Positions 1 through 12,021 of a DNA stretch of 64,000 nt are shown here, one piece after another. Under the pieces are notes generated by a model. It made no database searches, had not been told where the DNA came from, and saw only the letters and a list, made by a program, of their open reading frames with translations. The translations under genes and the position numbers were made by a program. Positions within the stretch are counted from its first letter, which is position 1. Every line of letters starts with the position of its first letter. The DNA is taken from positions 372,001 to 436,000 of the forward strand of contig WHUZ01000017.1 in the NCBI GenBank assembly GCA_015179045.1. Reading direction: 5' to 3'. This DNA is from Kalaharituber pfeilii. Its lineage: Eukaryota > Ascomycota > Pezizomycetes > Pezizales > Pezizaceae.

Positions 1-3000
1 AGGAGGTGTTTCCATGAGGGTCATACGCAACACATTTCGCCATTTTGATATCTACTTTATATGCGCAAATCATAAAAAAGCTCGGTATTATCCCAAGGGC
101 CCTATGTCATAGCATGCTTACCGGATCACGATTCAAACATATGTAGGTATGGTGCCAGCGATAGCCAATCAACTACAGCATTATCCTTGAAGAAGAGCTC
201 AAGGCAATCCTCATTAAGGTCAAAGCTTACATATATTTCACCTTTCTACAAAGGCTTCTCTAAGGTCTACCATCAGGCTCACGTAATTAACTTCCTTTTA
301 GAGTTAGATATAAGCTGCGAGAATGGGTGCATGTCGCATGCAAACATTTACAGAGTCAATGAAACCCCCAATTCCGGAAAGATTATTATATACGAGGTTA
401 TAAGTAGAATCTCTTTGTATTGCTACGGTAAGTTTCATATTATTCTCAGCAACTTTGCCGGAGAAACATAACTCAAGTGGAAACTTGACCGGCCGAGCTT
501 CAGCTAGTATTGTATGGTAAATTCAGAAAATCTAGGTCCTCAAGGGATCCACCTTTCAGGCTAAAAGGTCATTGATAGCAACCAATTGAGGGTGGGAACG
601 TCAGTTAATGGCAAATTTGCAGTGTCAGAATTCCGAGCAAGACAGAGGTTTACCAATGTGTATACTAAAACTAGTTTTGTTATTGGTACATGAAGAGCTC
701 GCTGCTATTGGTGGAAGATCAGAATTTCTGTAATTTATTCTATGGATATTGGATCCTGGCTATATTGAGCGTCAAAGGCAGACCTTCTGAAGTTTATTGA
801 GGAATCTATCTTGGTTTCCCGAGGCTAAAAGTCTTCTTACAAGTACGAGTGCGCCAATCCATTCAACGACGTTATGGGGCCGACGGTATGTGAACCATAA
901 AGGAGTCCCAAATTCTCAATGGCAGTACGAATTCTTCCCTAGGTTTATCCGATGACAACTGCCAGTGTGAGTGAGTCTCATAACATTACCAGCGCAAACA
1001 GGATGCTGCTTTCTCTGAACCATCCTAATCTATGCGTACATTATTACGCAAAAACTTTTTGTGCGTGGGTGTGTGGCGTGTAGCACGAGGCTGAAGCAGG
1101 GTAGTCTCTAGTCTGGTTGTGGTAGTCCAGTTGGAAGCAGGGGTTCATAACAGTTAACTGACTAGGGATAGCCTTAACCTGGTTACCAGACTAACCCTTA
1201 ACTCTTCTCGTTCTCGAATATCCCCAGAAATGGACTGGTATGCGTGATTACCACTTCTGCACCACGTGTTGTGCTAAACTTAATTTCCTGCTCCTGAACA
1301 TGCAAAGTTCAATGTGGGGGGGACACAAAGGAGGCGTTTCAGATATCGGTGGCAGCTAGTCTGGTTGCACTACCCCTCGTAGAGGGGTGGCAGCAGCGAT
1401 TTTCTTCCCAAATACTACGTATCATAAGCTAACAATAATAGTCTCGCATGCAGATGCTAATCGTCACGTGGAAATCTAGAAAGGGTGGTGAGAAGGGAAG
1501 CAGTTCACAGTGGGAAATAACAACAAAATGGCGGGTCGGGAAGAAGCACAACTGGTCTAGAACAAAACATAACCTCCGGAAGCAGCTAGGGTACCGCTGG
1601 TAGAATTATCGCTGGTATGATACCACCAGTTGGCTGGCATTAGCTTCGGGGACTGGTATGATATGTTCAGTCGTCCAGACTACAGAAAGTTAAATCGCGA
1701 GGCTACCTAGTTTCGGTAGCCTGGTTGGTCTCGGAGCTTACCTGCTTGAGCAAGCTCACAATACGCTAGTCTGGTTGGCAATACACAAGAGACAAAACTA
1801 AAACGAACGTGAGAAACGAATTGCTACTCTATCCAATTCAGAACATCAATCACTTCTGAGACTTCCATTTTATGTTCTCTTGATATTTCTGGTGGAATGT
1901 CAATGCGGAATCAAGTACGGTCTCAGCGCGTTCATCCCAACATTGACTTTAGCTTTCCCAAGGCGACAAGATAACTATTGCAGGCACTAGCTCCAAACCG
2001 AGGACATCGGAACATGAATTTATCCATTTCAATTGCCAGTGTGTGCAGTCAACTACTTTCAATCACATAGGGCAAAATGGATGAATGACATTTATTCTTT
2101 CTGCTTGTACCAAACTGAGACATTCCGATTCGGGCTTTACCATATTGGCAGTGATGTTCCTGAGGCTGATGAAGTCCTGCACTGGTTCTGTTGAACTGAT
2201 GAAATCGTCGGCATTGTCTAAAGACCTATGGCAGGGACTGACGTGACATACTGGATCATGTTAACTCCATCGATACCATTTTCAATTGTTTTAGTGAAGG
2301 GCATTTCAGTCATCTCAAGTTGAATTATCTGACATGCTCCCACATGGGTAGCACATTGTATCTATCTTATTTTCAACTAACAACTGACTGAGTAATTTGA
2401 TGGTATGATGTTGGTAGTATGATTCGATGATGATTCTATCAACCTGTCAGCAGCTATTCACAATAGTTGAGAATCTTTTGAAACTCAATCATAATTGCAC
2501 ACATTGCCACACTGAATCATTGAACAGGCAGATGTCTCGGAAGTCATCAATACGAACAACTAAATGACTCCCTGTGAGGCCGCAATTGCAGGTGTGCAGT
2601 CTGTGCGTCAGTGCAGCAATGCTGCCGCCATGGCCCTGGTCCACACAAAGAAGCACAGGCTTCGTGATACCCTCGCAACGCTTTAATAGATATATCGCTG
2701 CTGATGTTTCTCCCGAAAAGCGCAGACAATCTTCTTTTCGAAACAGAGAACTCTCTGACTTAAAGCGAATCCTGGTACAATGTGAAGCAAAATATGTGTA
2801 TAAAGTGTCACTGTGCAAGGATTTTCTAGTCACCATACCAAAGGAAGCTTGGAGAAGTATCATACCGTAAGTGAGTGGGATTCCTTCCAATTGCTACTAG
2901 CTTTCAAATCCAAGAACTAACGGGTTATACTTCAAAAATGCATTATCACAGCAATACAATATTTGAACAGGAGTACTGGCAATTAGCATCGTTACCATCC

Positions 3001-4478
3001 TACAGGCTAGTGTGTGATACTGCACGTATGCGAACCGAGTAAGTACTGACTGTATTACGTGCATATAGGTAGTCTCTATCGGCTCCGGAGATTAATATCC
3101 ATCATTGAGGCAGGCATTGCATGCGGTCTTGCATGTGTATGCATCGGCGCGGGCATCGTGAATTGCATTTAATTAGCTCCTGGCCTAACGAGCACCATTA
3201 TCGTCTCGAGTAGAGGGAAGGATCCGGAGCTCTGAAGGAGTGAGGAGACGGAGAGTAACGCAAGATGTAGCCAACCAAAGTGGGCGTTCTTAGTAAGATG
3301 TACGGTACGCTTAACCCAGTAACAGAGAGAGCAAGTTGTAAGAGGAATAAGATCTCAATGTTAACAGACCATATTAGCGGTGGCTATGTTGTGCAGTTGA
3401 GTGACATCCTCCACAGTAAATGATTTGGTCTTGTTGGCGCTGGATTTGGGCACTCATCATGAACCTGAATCAATGTTAGTGCTTACACATGCTCAAAGGC
3501 ACAGTTTAAAACATGTTTAACACCCAAATTTAACACCCAAATCTAACACCCAAATCTAACACCCAACACCTTGAGTAGCTAACTGCTTACACAGAAGCTC
3601 AGATTGCACGGAGCGAGTTCAACTCTTAGCCCTCTATCAGCCACTAGCATGCTCTGTCGCTTTTGGACGGGCAAGGTACTATCAGGATGTATGCAGAGCC
3701 TAGATTACCCGCGATAATTCAGCTACTCAATCATCTGCCTAGGCTATGAAGCCAAGTGGACCGACCCCTTGAATGGAGCCGCCTCGCTGCAGATAGTGGA
3801 GTTGTGGAGAGACCTAAGGCTAGCTAGCCGTAGCGGCGGCGCCTATCCCAGCTGCATCCCACGCCTCCCCCCGTTGCTTGCTCGTTTCCATGCCTTACCC
3901 ACTTTCTTTGCGCGAGTGAGCCCGCAATGCCCACACCATTATCATAAAGCCCGACCGGCGAGGAACACATGCACTTGGATCCAGCGGCCATTCCTTCGCA
4001 GATAGATTTAATTCAGATAAAGCTTTATTCCAGACAGCATATCCCCACCATTTCCTCTCTACAACCACATCTAGTACCCTACAACGGCTGCCTTCCCTGT
4101 TTACCTTCTTTGTAACTGCTGCTCACGCATAGGGATTGTTCAGCAGGCACGGTATTATAATATCTTGAACCTTAGATGAATTAGCTACCATCCTGTGCCC
4201 TGTGGATGTTGCACGGTGGTCGAATGCTCCACTCTAAAGTTCCGATATTCTAGAACAACCATCCGTTGCTGCATGTGCATTCTAGGGAGCATTTGAGTTC
4301 ATTTACTGGGCATCCTGCTGTTCGTCTTATCCACACACTAACATGTTTCAAGACCCTTCATGTCCTTATTCTCGTTAGCACCTGTGGAGGTACCGTGGGA
4401 GGTGTCCGGGTATACATGCATCATGCATCACTGTATTCCCTGTCTTACTATTATATTAAATTATACTTCACAGTTGCT
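1..4478. other. Intergenic, no supported gene
   Basis: No open reading frame here gives a recognisable protein; the longest are about 95-133 codons, lack family motifs and overlap antisense rivals. The stretch contains three copies of the 11-mer TAGTCTGGTTG (around 1109, 1357 and 1767) and a 13-bp tandem repeat at 3516-3570, listed separately. The segment 2560-2695 has a short alanine-rich plus-strand reading without a start or stop arrangement I can defend, so it is not called. Confidence 0.6.
3516..3570. repeat. Tandem repeat, 13-bp unit
   Basis: About four head-to-tail copies of TYTAACACCCAAA: two identical copies, then two with a T-to-C change, the last one truncated. It lies in non-coding DNA. 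The unit is not a canonical telomere repeat. Confidence 0.9.
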
Positions 4479-4480
4479 TA

Positions 4481-4622
4481 CAGGTGACCCTGGTTATAGT
4501 GAAGGGATGGGCCAGATTCTTCGTGTACACAGGTAAAGAAAGTGTCCATGCTATAGTGAAAACTGGTTATAGTGAAGAGGATAAATCGGATTCTTGGCCT
4601 TCATTATAGCCAGGGTCACCTG
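4481..4622. mobile_element. 142-bp MITE-like element, TA-flanked
   Basis: Terminal inverted repeats of about 26 bp, starting CAGGTGACCCTGG on the left and ending CCAGGGTCACCTG on the right, match at roughly 24 positions. The element is bounded by TA on both sides (4479-4480 and 4623-4624), the target duplication of Tc1/mariner-pogo transposons. It has no coding capacity. Inner copies of GGTTATAGTGAAG repeat inside it. It is best read as a non-autonomous deletion derivative; its autonomous partner is not the pogo element at 22.9 kb, whose termini differ. Confidence 0.8.
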
Positions 4623-4705
4623 TATACCATTTCCTTCTCCGCAATTTCTCCGCAGTCGAAAAAGATGGCACAGCGCAGCAATAAAACATGTACTAGTACT
4701 ATGCA

Positions 4706-5127
4706 CAGTTATACCTTGCTATACCGAACCTCGTTAAACCGGAAACCTTGCTATGCCGGACACCCAGTTAAACCGGACCGGACAATAAAACTATAGACTT
4801 TTAAATTTTACATACAAACTAACTAGCTGAACCAGATGAAGGTCTCAACCATGAAAGTTATTTTGTACCTTCTGTGTGTTATAGTGGTATTATTGAAGTT
4901 CTCAATATCTTGAATTTAATGTTCAAAGTTCTGTAATATCTTGGGAGATTGAGAAGAGAATACCCAGCTGGAATACCAGTCTCCAGGCATATTGTATCTC
5001 TCAATTGGCTTACTAAGTTCTTTACTCCCCTGGCAAGCTCCCTTGCAAAATTTGTTATACCGGACGCTAGGTTAAACCGGACAGAAAGTGTTCGATTTTG
5101 GTCGTCCAGTATAGCAAGGTGTAACTG
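4706..5127. mobile_element. 422-bp inverted-repeat element, pogo/Tigger-like ends
   Basis: The left end CAGTTATACCTTGCTATACC and the right end, read in reverse complement as CAGTTACACCTTGCTATACT, match at about 21 of the first 24 positions. Subterminal copies of GTTAAACCGGA recur inside (near 4733, 4767 and 5071). The right end abuts TA but the left is preceded by CA, so the target duplication is imperfect or one base has mutated. The ORFs across it are short and unrecognisable. It lies 83 bp after the preceding MITE. Confidence 0.7.
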
Positions 5128-5540
5128 TACTCGAGTACTATAGATACTACCTAATGGGGATGTCTTGGCATCCAGTCCCACCCCAGATTATTACAGCGCA
5201 TGCGACCATTGTGTGAATATCACTTCTTATACTTTTTTTTTAAATCCTCTTGCTGGCATTGCAATGGCGGACCCTGACTTTCCTAAGCCGCTGTAGTTGA
5301 TCCAGCATAAATATATTATATTCAAGTCCAAATTTGGACTTTGCCTTATTTCCTTTTTGCACATGACATCCTCACGATATTGAGATTTTACTCAGCGGCA
5401 AGTGGTTTAGATACGTCCTCCCCGAAATTGAGTGCCGAGCACATTAACTCCGCAGACGAACAAGTAGGTTCAATGCATCAAACAAGCCCGGCAGTCATAC
5501 CACTTTCACTGGGTCATTGGCTATTGAAAGTAAGCAGCAG

Positions 5541-5543
<3 letters not shown>

Positions 5544-5593
<50 letters not shown>

Positions 5594-5608
5594 CACAAAA
5601 AAAAAAAA
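5544..5608. repeat. Poly(T)50 followed by poly(A)12
   Basis: A run of 50 T (5544-5593) followed by CAC and a run of 12 A. A poly(T) tract could be the reverse-strand tail of an old retroposed copy, but I see no recognisable body on the adjacent right side. Exact length is likely unreliable in any assembly. Confidence 0.9.
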
Positions 5609-8600
5609 GAAAACAAAGTTGATTCGATAATCCAAAAGGGAAAAGGAAATCCCCGTTAGCGGCATGCATTCGCTGGAACGTACATTTATTGCAGTTTGCG
5701 GACGTCGTCTTATTTGTTTGTCTCATCAACGTCGTTGTTGCCTTGTGCATTGGCCGTCATAGTCTCGTAACCAGGGCCGCACAGTTACTTTTACCTTACA
5801 TGTACAATCGTACTAGTTACATCCGACAGGCATATTTACCTAGATCTGTTTCGTCATCCTGCAAGAGCTTGCATAACGTGGTACCTGGGCATGGAGGAGA
5901 GAGGAGGGGAAACAGGGAAGGGGGTGCACGGGAGGGGGTGGGGTGGCCACCAGATCGATTCACCCATGTGGTGCCTGTAGAGCTCCAGGGTGACAGCGTG
6001 CGTGCGTACGGAGAAACCTTTATTTCTTTTCCTAGTTCTTTACTTTTTCTCACCCCTACAATTACAACATGTACCTACCGATGACGATGGATTTTAATAA
6101 GGGATCAATGTCACAGCTCCATAGCCATGAACCATCCGGGTAAGCAATGTAAACTAATACAAAACCTGCTCTGTACTTCTTTTTTTTTTTTCCCTCAACT
6201 TGTACCTGTCCTTACATATCGTATGGTGGCACACCCCGGGCACGAGGCTAGCACACCTCCCGAGTCCGTGTAGTAATGCACCGTATCTCTCCCCTGCCCT
6301 ACTTGCAAACCTCACTAACCCTACATACGATCTCTCGCAACGTACCATTTCCTCCCTCAACCATAACAGTCCCTAAAGATAAATTGAAACCTATATATAC
6401 TGAAATTGTGAAACCTCCCAAGCCACAAAAACGAAAATAAAATAAAAAGTATTATAACTAGCTCTCCCTGGGTTGGCTTGCCAGTTGGCGGGCACTTCCC
6501 GTTGGATAAGAAATTAATTGAGGTTTTGGTCCCCAACATTACATAGAATAATTAAGTTGTATATATCGATAGAACACTTTCGTGAGGATACAAAACATAG
6601 TACATTGTTAAGAAGTACATTCGTACTATATCTATTTGAAGGCAGGGTGTGATATTAGTATTGGTATGGAGCCTCCTCAGTTATGAGGTGGATGTAAGGA
6701 CAGGGGCCTTGGGCCTACTGCTGGGGCTACTGCTGGGGCTAGTACTGGGGCTACTAGTAACAGTGGCAGGGTGGATATGGAGATGTGATGTAACGTATTT
6801 TCAGGTCGTCACCGTCATTTCGTTACGGCCGAATTGCTGGATTGGGGGCTTTGGATAAGTATGATGAATACATGTATGCTTCTCTTGGTGGTTTAGAGGC
6901 ACCATGATTACCATGATCGTGAAGAATGATTGGCAAAGCAGTTGGTCAAAGGTCATGATGACGGCGATAATGATGTCCAAAGGCCCTACTCGAGTACTAA
7001 CTACTCCGTTAGAGCCTCGTTTAGTGGGCTGTAGCTCGTCTCGTAAACTGCAAGTAACTTCTACTACCAGATTTAGGCACTTTACTTATGATTTTGTGGC
7101 ACTCGTAATTATTTTTCAGCTCAGCTCGATCGCCCCGCCGCATCTACTTCGTCCTACTTGCCATTACAGCCTGGTCGCGGCTGCAGCGCCCAAAGCCACC
7201 AACTACAATTGCAAGATGAGGCGTTCCGTCCCTGGCGCAAATTAGCGTTGCTTTACGATAGGCATACGCTACATGCGAGACTTGGGCTTTTTCTTGGTGG
7301 CCCAACGACAACGACTACCGATCTGCCCTCTCATCCCACCATCACCGGATTATCCACCCACTACATTGATAATGTATCCCACCTTAATCTGGCCATGCTA
7401 ATCACTTTCTACCACCTACATAAAACATTAACATCAAATAAAGCACCACACACCCTTCCCGGCCCCCTCTACTCCTTGCCTAGCCTGCCTACCTGCCTTC
7501 ATCCTTCCCACCCAACCAACCAAATTGCGTGCCTTTGTGGGAGGTTCGTATGGTACCCTGTGTGGATTGCCGAAGGAGTTGTCGACATTTCCAGTCCAAC
7601 CAGGCAGGTGATGGCTGTGGGTGGGCCCGACTTGGTGGTTTAGTCCTCCGCTGGAAGATGGCTTATTCCTTTTTTATTTTATTTTTATTTTTTGTTACAT
7701 GTGTTTTGTTAGTCACCACAAATTCACAACACACACCCAAAGGTATATTCATCCTCCTTGTTTTGCCTATTGCGTTGCTTCTCGGGCTCGGACTGTGATT
7801 GTTTGCCTCGCGAAGGTAGGCTTCCATCATTACCTCCATTTCCCATCAAATGTGCGAGAAGCTTAAACACCAACAACAATCACACTTCGTTCTCCATTCG
7901 GGATATATTCCGTGATTCTAATCCTCGATCTCTTTCTGCGATGGAGTGGGCAGGTGCCTGGACCTTATGTCTAAGGTTTGGTTGCGGTGGGGATCTGTGG
8001 TAAGGAGTTCAAAACGAGCGCAGCCGTTTACAATTGAGTAGCTTTGGGAGGGTTAACTTAACTATATTAACACTGGCTCCGGTCACTGGCCCTTGGCTAC
8101 TCTGCTGTCATCTTTATCTGCTAGGATTCAAGAAAAAGGAAAAACAAAAAAACCCAGCTACTCCATCCAAGTGTGTGACGAACAGGGGAATATCCCGTTG
8201 AACCCTCCGCTGGCTTGCTTTTGATAGGTCTGTCAAATCAAAACCGAAACCCCTAGGTGGATCCCATACAGTGTTCGCCCACTATTCATGAACCTTTTCC
8301 TCCTGCGTCTTATTATCAAAACGATAATACCCTATGACGACTTCATATCCAGCTGACTTGACATATGATTCCAGTCACCATCCTCATTGGAATAGCAAAA
8401 ACTGGATTTATCTTCCCCGAACTAGTCCTTGTTATAGAAACCATAACAGGCCTGGTATTTCCAGTCAAAAGCCGTGACTGGAAAGCTGGTGACTGGAAAG
8501 CTGTAAACAAAAAGGTTTTAAACATTTCCATTTTCTTATTTGTTGGTTTGGTTCTTTTGTTGGGTCTTTAATTTGCATCTGGTATGGTTTGAATTATTTT

Positions 8601-9397
8601 TGTTATCGACGAGGCCTGCGGCTCAGGTTTAATTTTGCTCGCTCTGACACCACTAATATGGGGCTCATGACAAGAGTCACTACAAGCCAATCCCCGCTCC
8701 TCTCGGACTGAAGCCAGTGTTTTACTCACTACCCAACTCCATAACTGGATGTATCCCTGAATCTGGTTCGTCATGTCCTCTGTGATTCGCATATCACATT
8801 CGGTCATGCTTCCTTTCGGTTCTGCAGATTGACGAGCCGGGGGTAGAACCACTCTATTGGATCCGCTCCTCGAATCCAGGGGTATTCTTCGTTTCCGAGA
8901 GTTCCTCATTTAAGAGAAACAATGGCGGCCCGGCACGATGCTCATCAAGGAGCCCTAACGTCACGTCCTTCACCATCAATACGACGCATTTAGTTTGCGA
9001 CGTCAGAAATTGGATATACAACACCCGTGCTTTGCTTATTGCCAAATTACGATTAAAATATCCTTAGTTGTTAATTTACAACTATACCGACAATCTGTGC
9101 TTGGCCGAGGTGAAGCAAACCCTGTGATATGGTTCTTCATTTGCTTGGAGCAAGATTGTATCGTACCCTCCCATGTTGACAATATAAGAACCGATAGGGA
9201 CAGAATGACCCTAGTGGATGTTATTGAACCTTGCTATAAGAGCAAACAGCTGGATATCCGGATTAAACAGCTTTTATTTCATTTTTTTTGCATTTTTTTG
9301 TTATCGATTAGGCTTTACTGTCATTGGTTCGAACTGAAATCATTGCATGGGCATGTCACGCTGACAGCGACACCTCCAAGCAGAGTAGAACAATCCT
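5609..9397. other. Intergenic, no supported gene
   Basis: Several overlapping ORFs of 60-160 codons occur on the plus strand (for example 7158-7643), but none shows a domain, codon-consistent exon chain or conserved motif. Present are a short minisatellite (about 6716-6760, a GGGGCTACTGCT-like unit), a dispersed-motif copy at 5760-5774 (TAGTCTCGTAACCAG), and a small inverted and tandem GTGACTGGAAAGCTG repeat around 8378-8503. Confidence 0.6.
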
Positions 9398-10327
9398 ATG
9401 CGAAGAGGCCGGAGATCACGACGAAACGTGAGTCAACTTGAGTCGCTTCGAGCTCGCCAGCAAAGCCAACAGGTACAAAATACCGAAAATCATCACGGCC
9501 GGGCCGAGTCATCTATCGAATCAACACCTCTTCGACGATCCACACGATTGACTAGAATTTCTTCGCAATCCAGTCTCAGCCGTCAGCCGTCGAATCTTCC
9601 TATTCGTGCACTTGAAGCGGAAGCAGATAGAGAACGCTTACGCATTATCAGTCGGCAACTGCGCTCAACAAGAAGAAACGTCGAACCCAGGGAACCGCGT
9701 TCAGAAAGACGGAATAATTCACCTCATACCCCTCCTTCTCAAGCGGAAAATATGCATCATACAAATAATAATGATGGTCATATCCTCAATGGTGGGGACA
9801 GGTCATACACACTGGAGCTTGCGTATCCTCTCCCCACCAGAGTCCAAGTCAATTCCAGAATAAATCCGCCGGTGGCAGTTGTACTCAGAATTCGAAACTC
9901 TATCACGGGAGAAGAAATAAGTGGTGTTGATGAGCTAAGCTATCTCTTTCTCAGTGTTAGCTTATGCCGAGAAAGTGGTGATGGTGTATTGATGCAAAGT
10001 CATGACATGCAAGGAACGGCCGCATCACTGCAACCTTTGAATGAGGGTGGCCCTGCGCCTAGGACTGAAGCAGCACCCAACGGCGCGAGATCAGCTATAC
10101 CCTTAAGTCAGGATATTGGGAGCTTCGCGCATTTTTCGAATTTTGTGATCATAAGACCTGGAAACTATAGGCTTAAGTTCATGCTCTATAGAATGGAACA
10201 ACCGAGGCCACTTTCTCTTGGGAGCCGGGTAGCTGACAGAGGCGGTCAAAGATGGTTGACCACCTTCATGCCCCCTGATATCATTCTTGCTCAAGAAGAT
10301 CCAGTATCCCCATCATATGGTCTGTAG
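9398..10327 (+). CDS. Velvet-domain-like protein
   Basis: A single-exon reading frame of 309 codons. Residues 1-130 are basic and Arg/Ser-rich, likely disordered. Residues about 137-300 resemble the fungal velvet fold: a strand and proline pair at residues 155-165 (RINPPVAVVLR), matching the DPPPIVQLRV region; a strand at 182-190 (YLFLSVSLC); and the signature NFVIIRPGNYRLKFMLY near 248-264, matching the velvet F-x-L-x-x-x-x-G-x-Y-R-L-x-F-x-L stretch. Velvet proteins are NF-kB-like DNA-binding regulators of development and secondary metabolism that work as dimers. The usual C-terminal F-x-V-Y-S-A-K-K-F-P-G block is not recognisable, so this is a divergent member or a 3' exon is missed. The start is the first in-frame ATG; a GTGAGT 30 bp inside could be a cryptic donor. 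Family membership is inference from motif spacing. Confidence 0.65.
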   Translation: MRRGRRSRRNVSQLESLRARQQSQQVQNTENHHGRAESSIESTPLRRSTRLTRISSQSSLSRQPSNLPIRALEAEADRERLRIISRQLRSTRRNVEPREPRSERRNNSPHTPPSQAENMHHTNNNDGHILNGGDRSYTLELAYPLPTRVQVNSRINPPVAVVLRIRNSITGEEISGVDELSYLFLSVSLCRESGDGVLMQSHDMQGTAASLQPLNEGGPAPRTEAAPNGARSAIPLSQDIGSFAHFSNFVIIRPGNYRLKFMLYRMEQPRPLSLGSRVADRGGQRWLTTFMPPDIILAQEDPVSPSYGL

Positions 10328-11476
10328 TCTCGGTCTAGGTATTGAAAGTCTAGTTTCAGTTCACTAACCGTTACGTAGATAACTCATCCATAGCGTTTAT
10401 TAATCATGTTCGCGCCAATGGTGTCAATATTCCAGATCCAATCCTCCCTTAACACTTTGCAGGGTGGCGCCTCAAGCAACAACTAGTTTGCAGTACTGTT
10501 GTCAAGTCCCATGAGGCAGCAAATGGAAACAGGATCAACTTTAATGTGGCTGTTAGGATGTGGGAAGATGGAATCTTTTGGTATTTGATGGTAACGAAGT
10601 TAAATGGTCAAATGTGATTGTAGACATCTTCAGCGATAGTTTTTCGGTGGTTCCATATATTTGCTGTTGCAATGGTGATATCGGGTGGTGCATGGGACTA
10701 GTAGTGATAGAATTTTGCTCTGCGTTCAGTAATTTCTATTTCATATTTTCGTCCTTTTGTTTAGTCCTGTCTGGTTTCGTCTATGTTTGAAAGAGTTGTT
10801 CAGGGATTTAGAGATACCGTAGCAATAGATCTGGAATCAAAGGCAATTTCATCCATTCATTCATTCATTCATTCATTGGTCTTTTTTGATGCATGTGTTC
10901 TTCTCCAGAATGGCTTATTTCCGAAGGGTGAAATGGATGCTCGAGTGGATGACTAGAGGAATTACCGAATGACATTGAACTTCAACTTCGCAGGGACTAC
11001 GTCCTTTTATAATCATGCCAAAAGCCTATTGCGAAGCACCCTTTGCATCCAGCCAGCGGTATTTCCGGCCAATTGGCTACAGGAAAGCGAGCCGGGAATT
11101 GTGCGCAATAACCTCACATACATGAAAACAATAGAGATCTCATACCTGGATGTTTAATTCGGAGTAATCGTTTCTTCAACATTGGATGAGGATATCCTAG
11201 GCCCAGAGTGTTGCCTCTGGGTTATCGTGTCCATAGGTTTATTGGCTATTGTTTCTTAAGCAGAGTTCTAGTGATTCTGGGCCTCGTAATGTTTCATGTT
11301 GAGCTTTTCCGAGGAGCGTTCAATTATTGCACAATATACTTCAAACATTTAAGTCGACAGATTATGTCCGCTTAGAGCTCGGGAGAAGACAGCGAAGGCA
11401 GTTGTTGATAGCATCCGCGATCTCCCCAATCATATCAGCGGTAATCCTTGTACTTTTTGAATTAAATGTCAAAGAG
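10328..11476. other. Intergenic, no supported gene
   Basis: This stretch separates the velvet-like gene from the tentative minus-strand gene. It holds an (ATTC)n microsatellite around 10852-10876 and short ORFs without motifs. Probable 3' sequence of the velvet-like gene occupies its left side, but no clear polyadenylation signal could be assigned. Confidence 0.5.
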
Positions 11477-12021
11477 TTAGAAATTATAAGAGGAGCCTTG
11501 CAGATACTGCTTGCAGTTTCGTAGAGGCGGCTCGAAAGTGCGTGCATCACACACCGCGCTTTTATCCCTAACTGCATACATTATCCGTAGGACATTGAAT
11601 TCCGCAATCAGTCGAGTCCTGATGAGCGTCAACTCAATAGCGCTACATATTGAGCTGGAATTGAGGAAGCAGGTATAGGCGGGGGTCAGAATGACGGTCG
11701 GTAATGCAGTTGGCAGCCAAGCCAGTAGACAGTTGTTGAGCCAATCAAAGAGCGATTGTTGAAAAAGCAAGTTTGACAACATTTCGGATCGTACCCGATC
11801 GCGACCCCTGGCGTCGATCCCGCTTTTGACAGACTCTAAGAATGCATAACTGGAGAGGCTGGTCTGGTATGGGGACACAATATTTAGGATGCCGGTAACT
11901 GGATCTTAGAACACGTGCAGGGATGTCAGCATCAATACTCTTGGCCCAATGTAGTAGGTATCTTGAAAGTGTTTGGTGAAGTACAAGAACTATAGTAATT
12001 ACCTTCAAGAGATGATCCCAT
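11477..12021 (-). CDS. Tentative two-exon gene, unknown helical protein
   Basis: I do not recognise this protein. A plausible model starts at ATG 12021, with a 19-nt first exon (12003-12021), a 98-bp intron with a GTAATT donor and AAG acceptor (the latter suboptimal), and a second exon 11477-11904. It gives about 148 residues beginning MGSSLEDPVTGILNIVSPYQ. The middle is predicted helical with alternating hydrophobic and charged positions and a Q-Q-x-x-x-F-x-W segment, loosely reminiscent of HeLo-like N-terminal domains of fungal NLRs; that resemblance is weak. The antisense strand and a second minus-strand frame (11362-11577) also look helical, so the region may be a frame-shifted relic, and the strand is not certain. 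Confidence 0.3.

Noticed and set aside
8995..9441. 148-codon frame overlapping the start of the velvet-like gene
   Set aside because: Different frame from the velvet-like gene, no motif, and ends just inside that gene.
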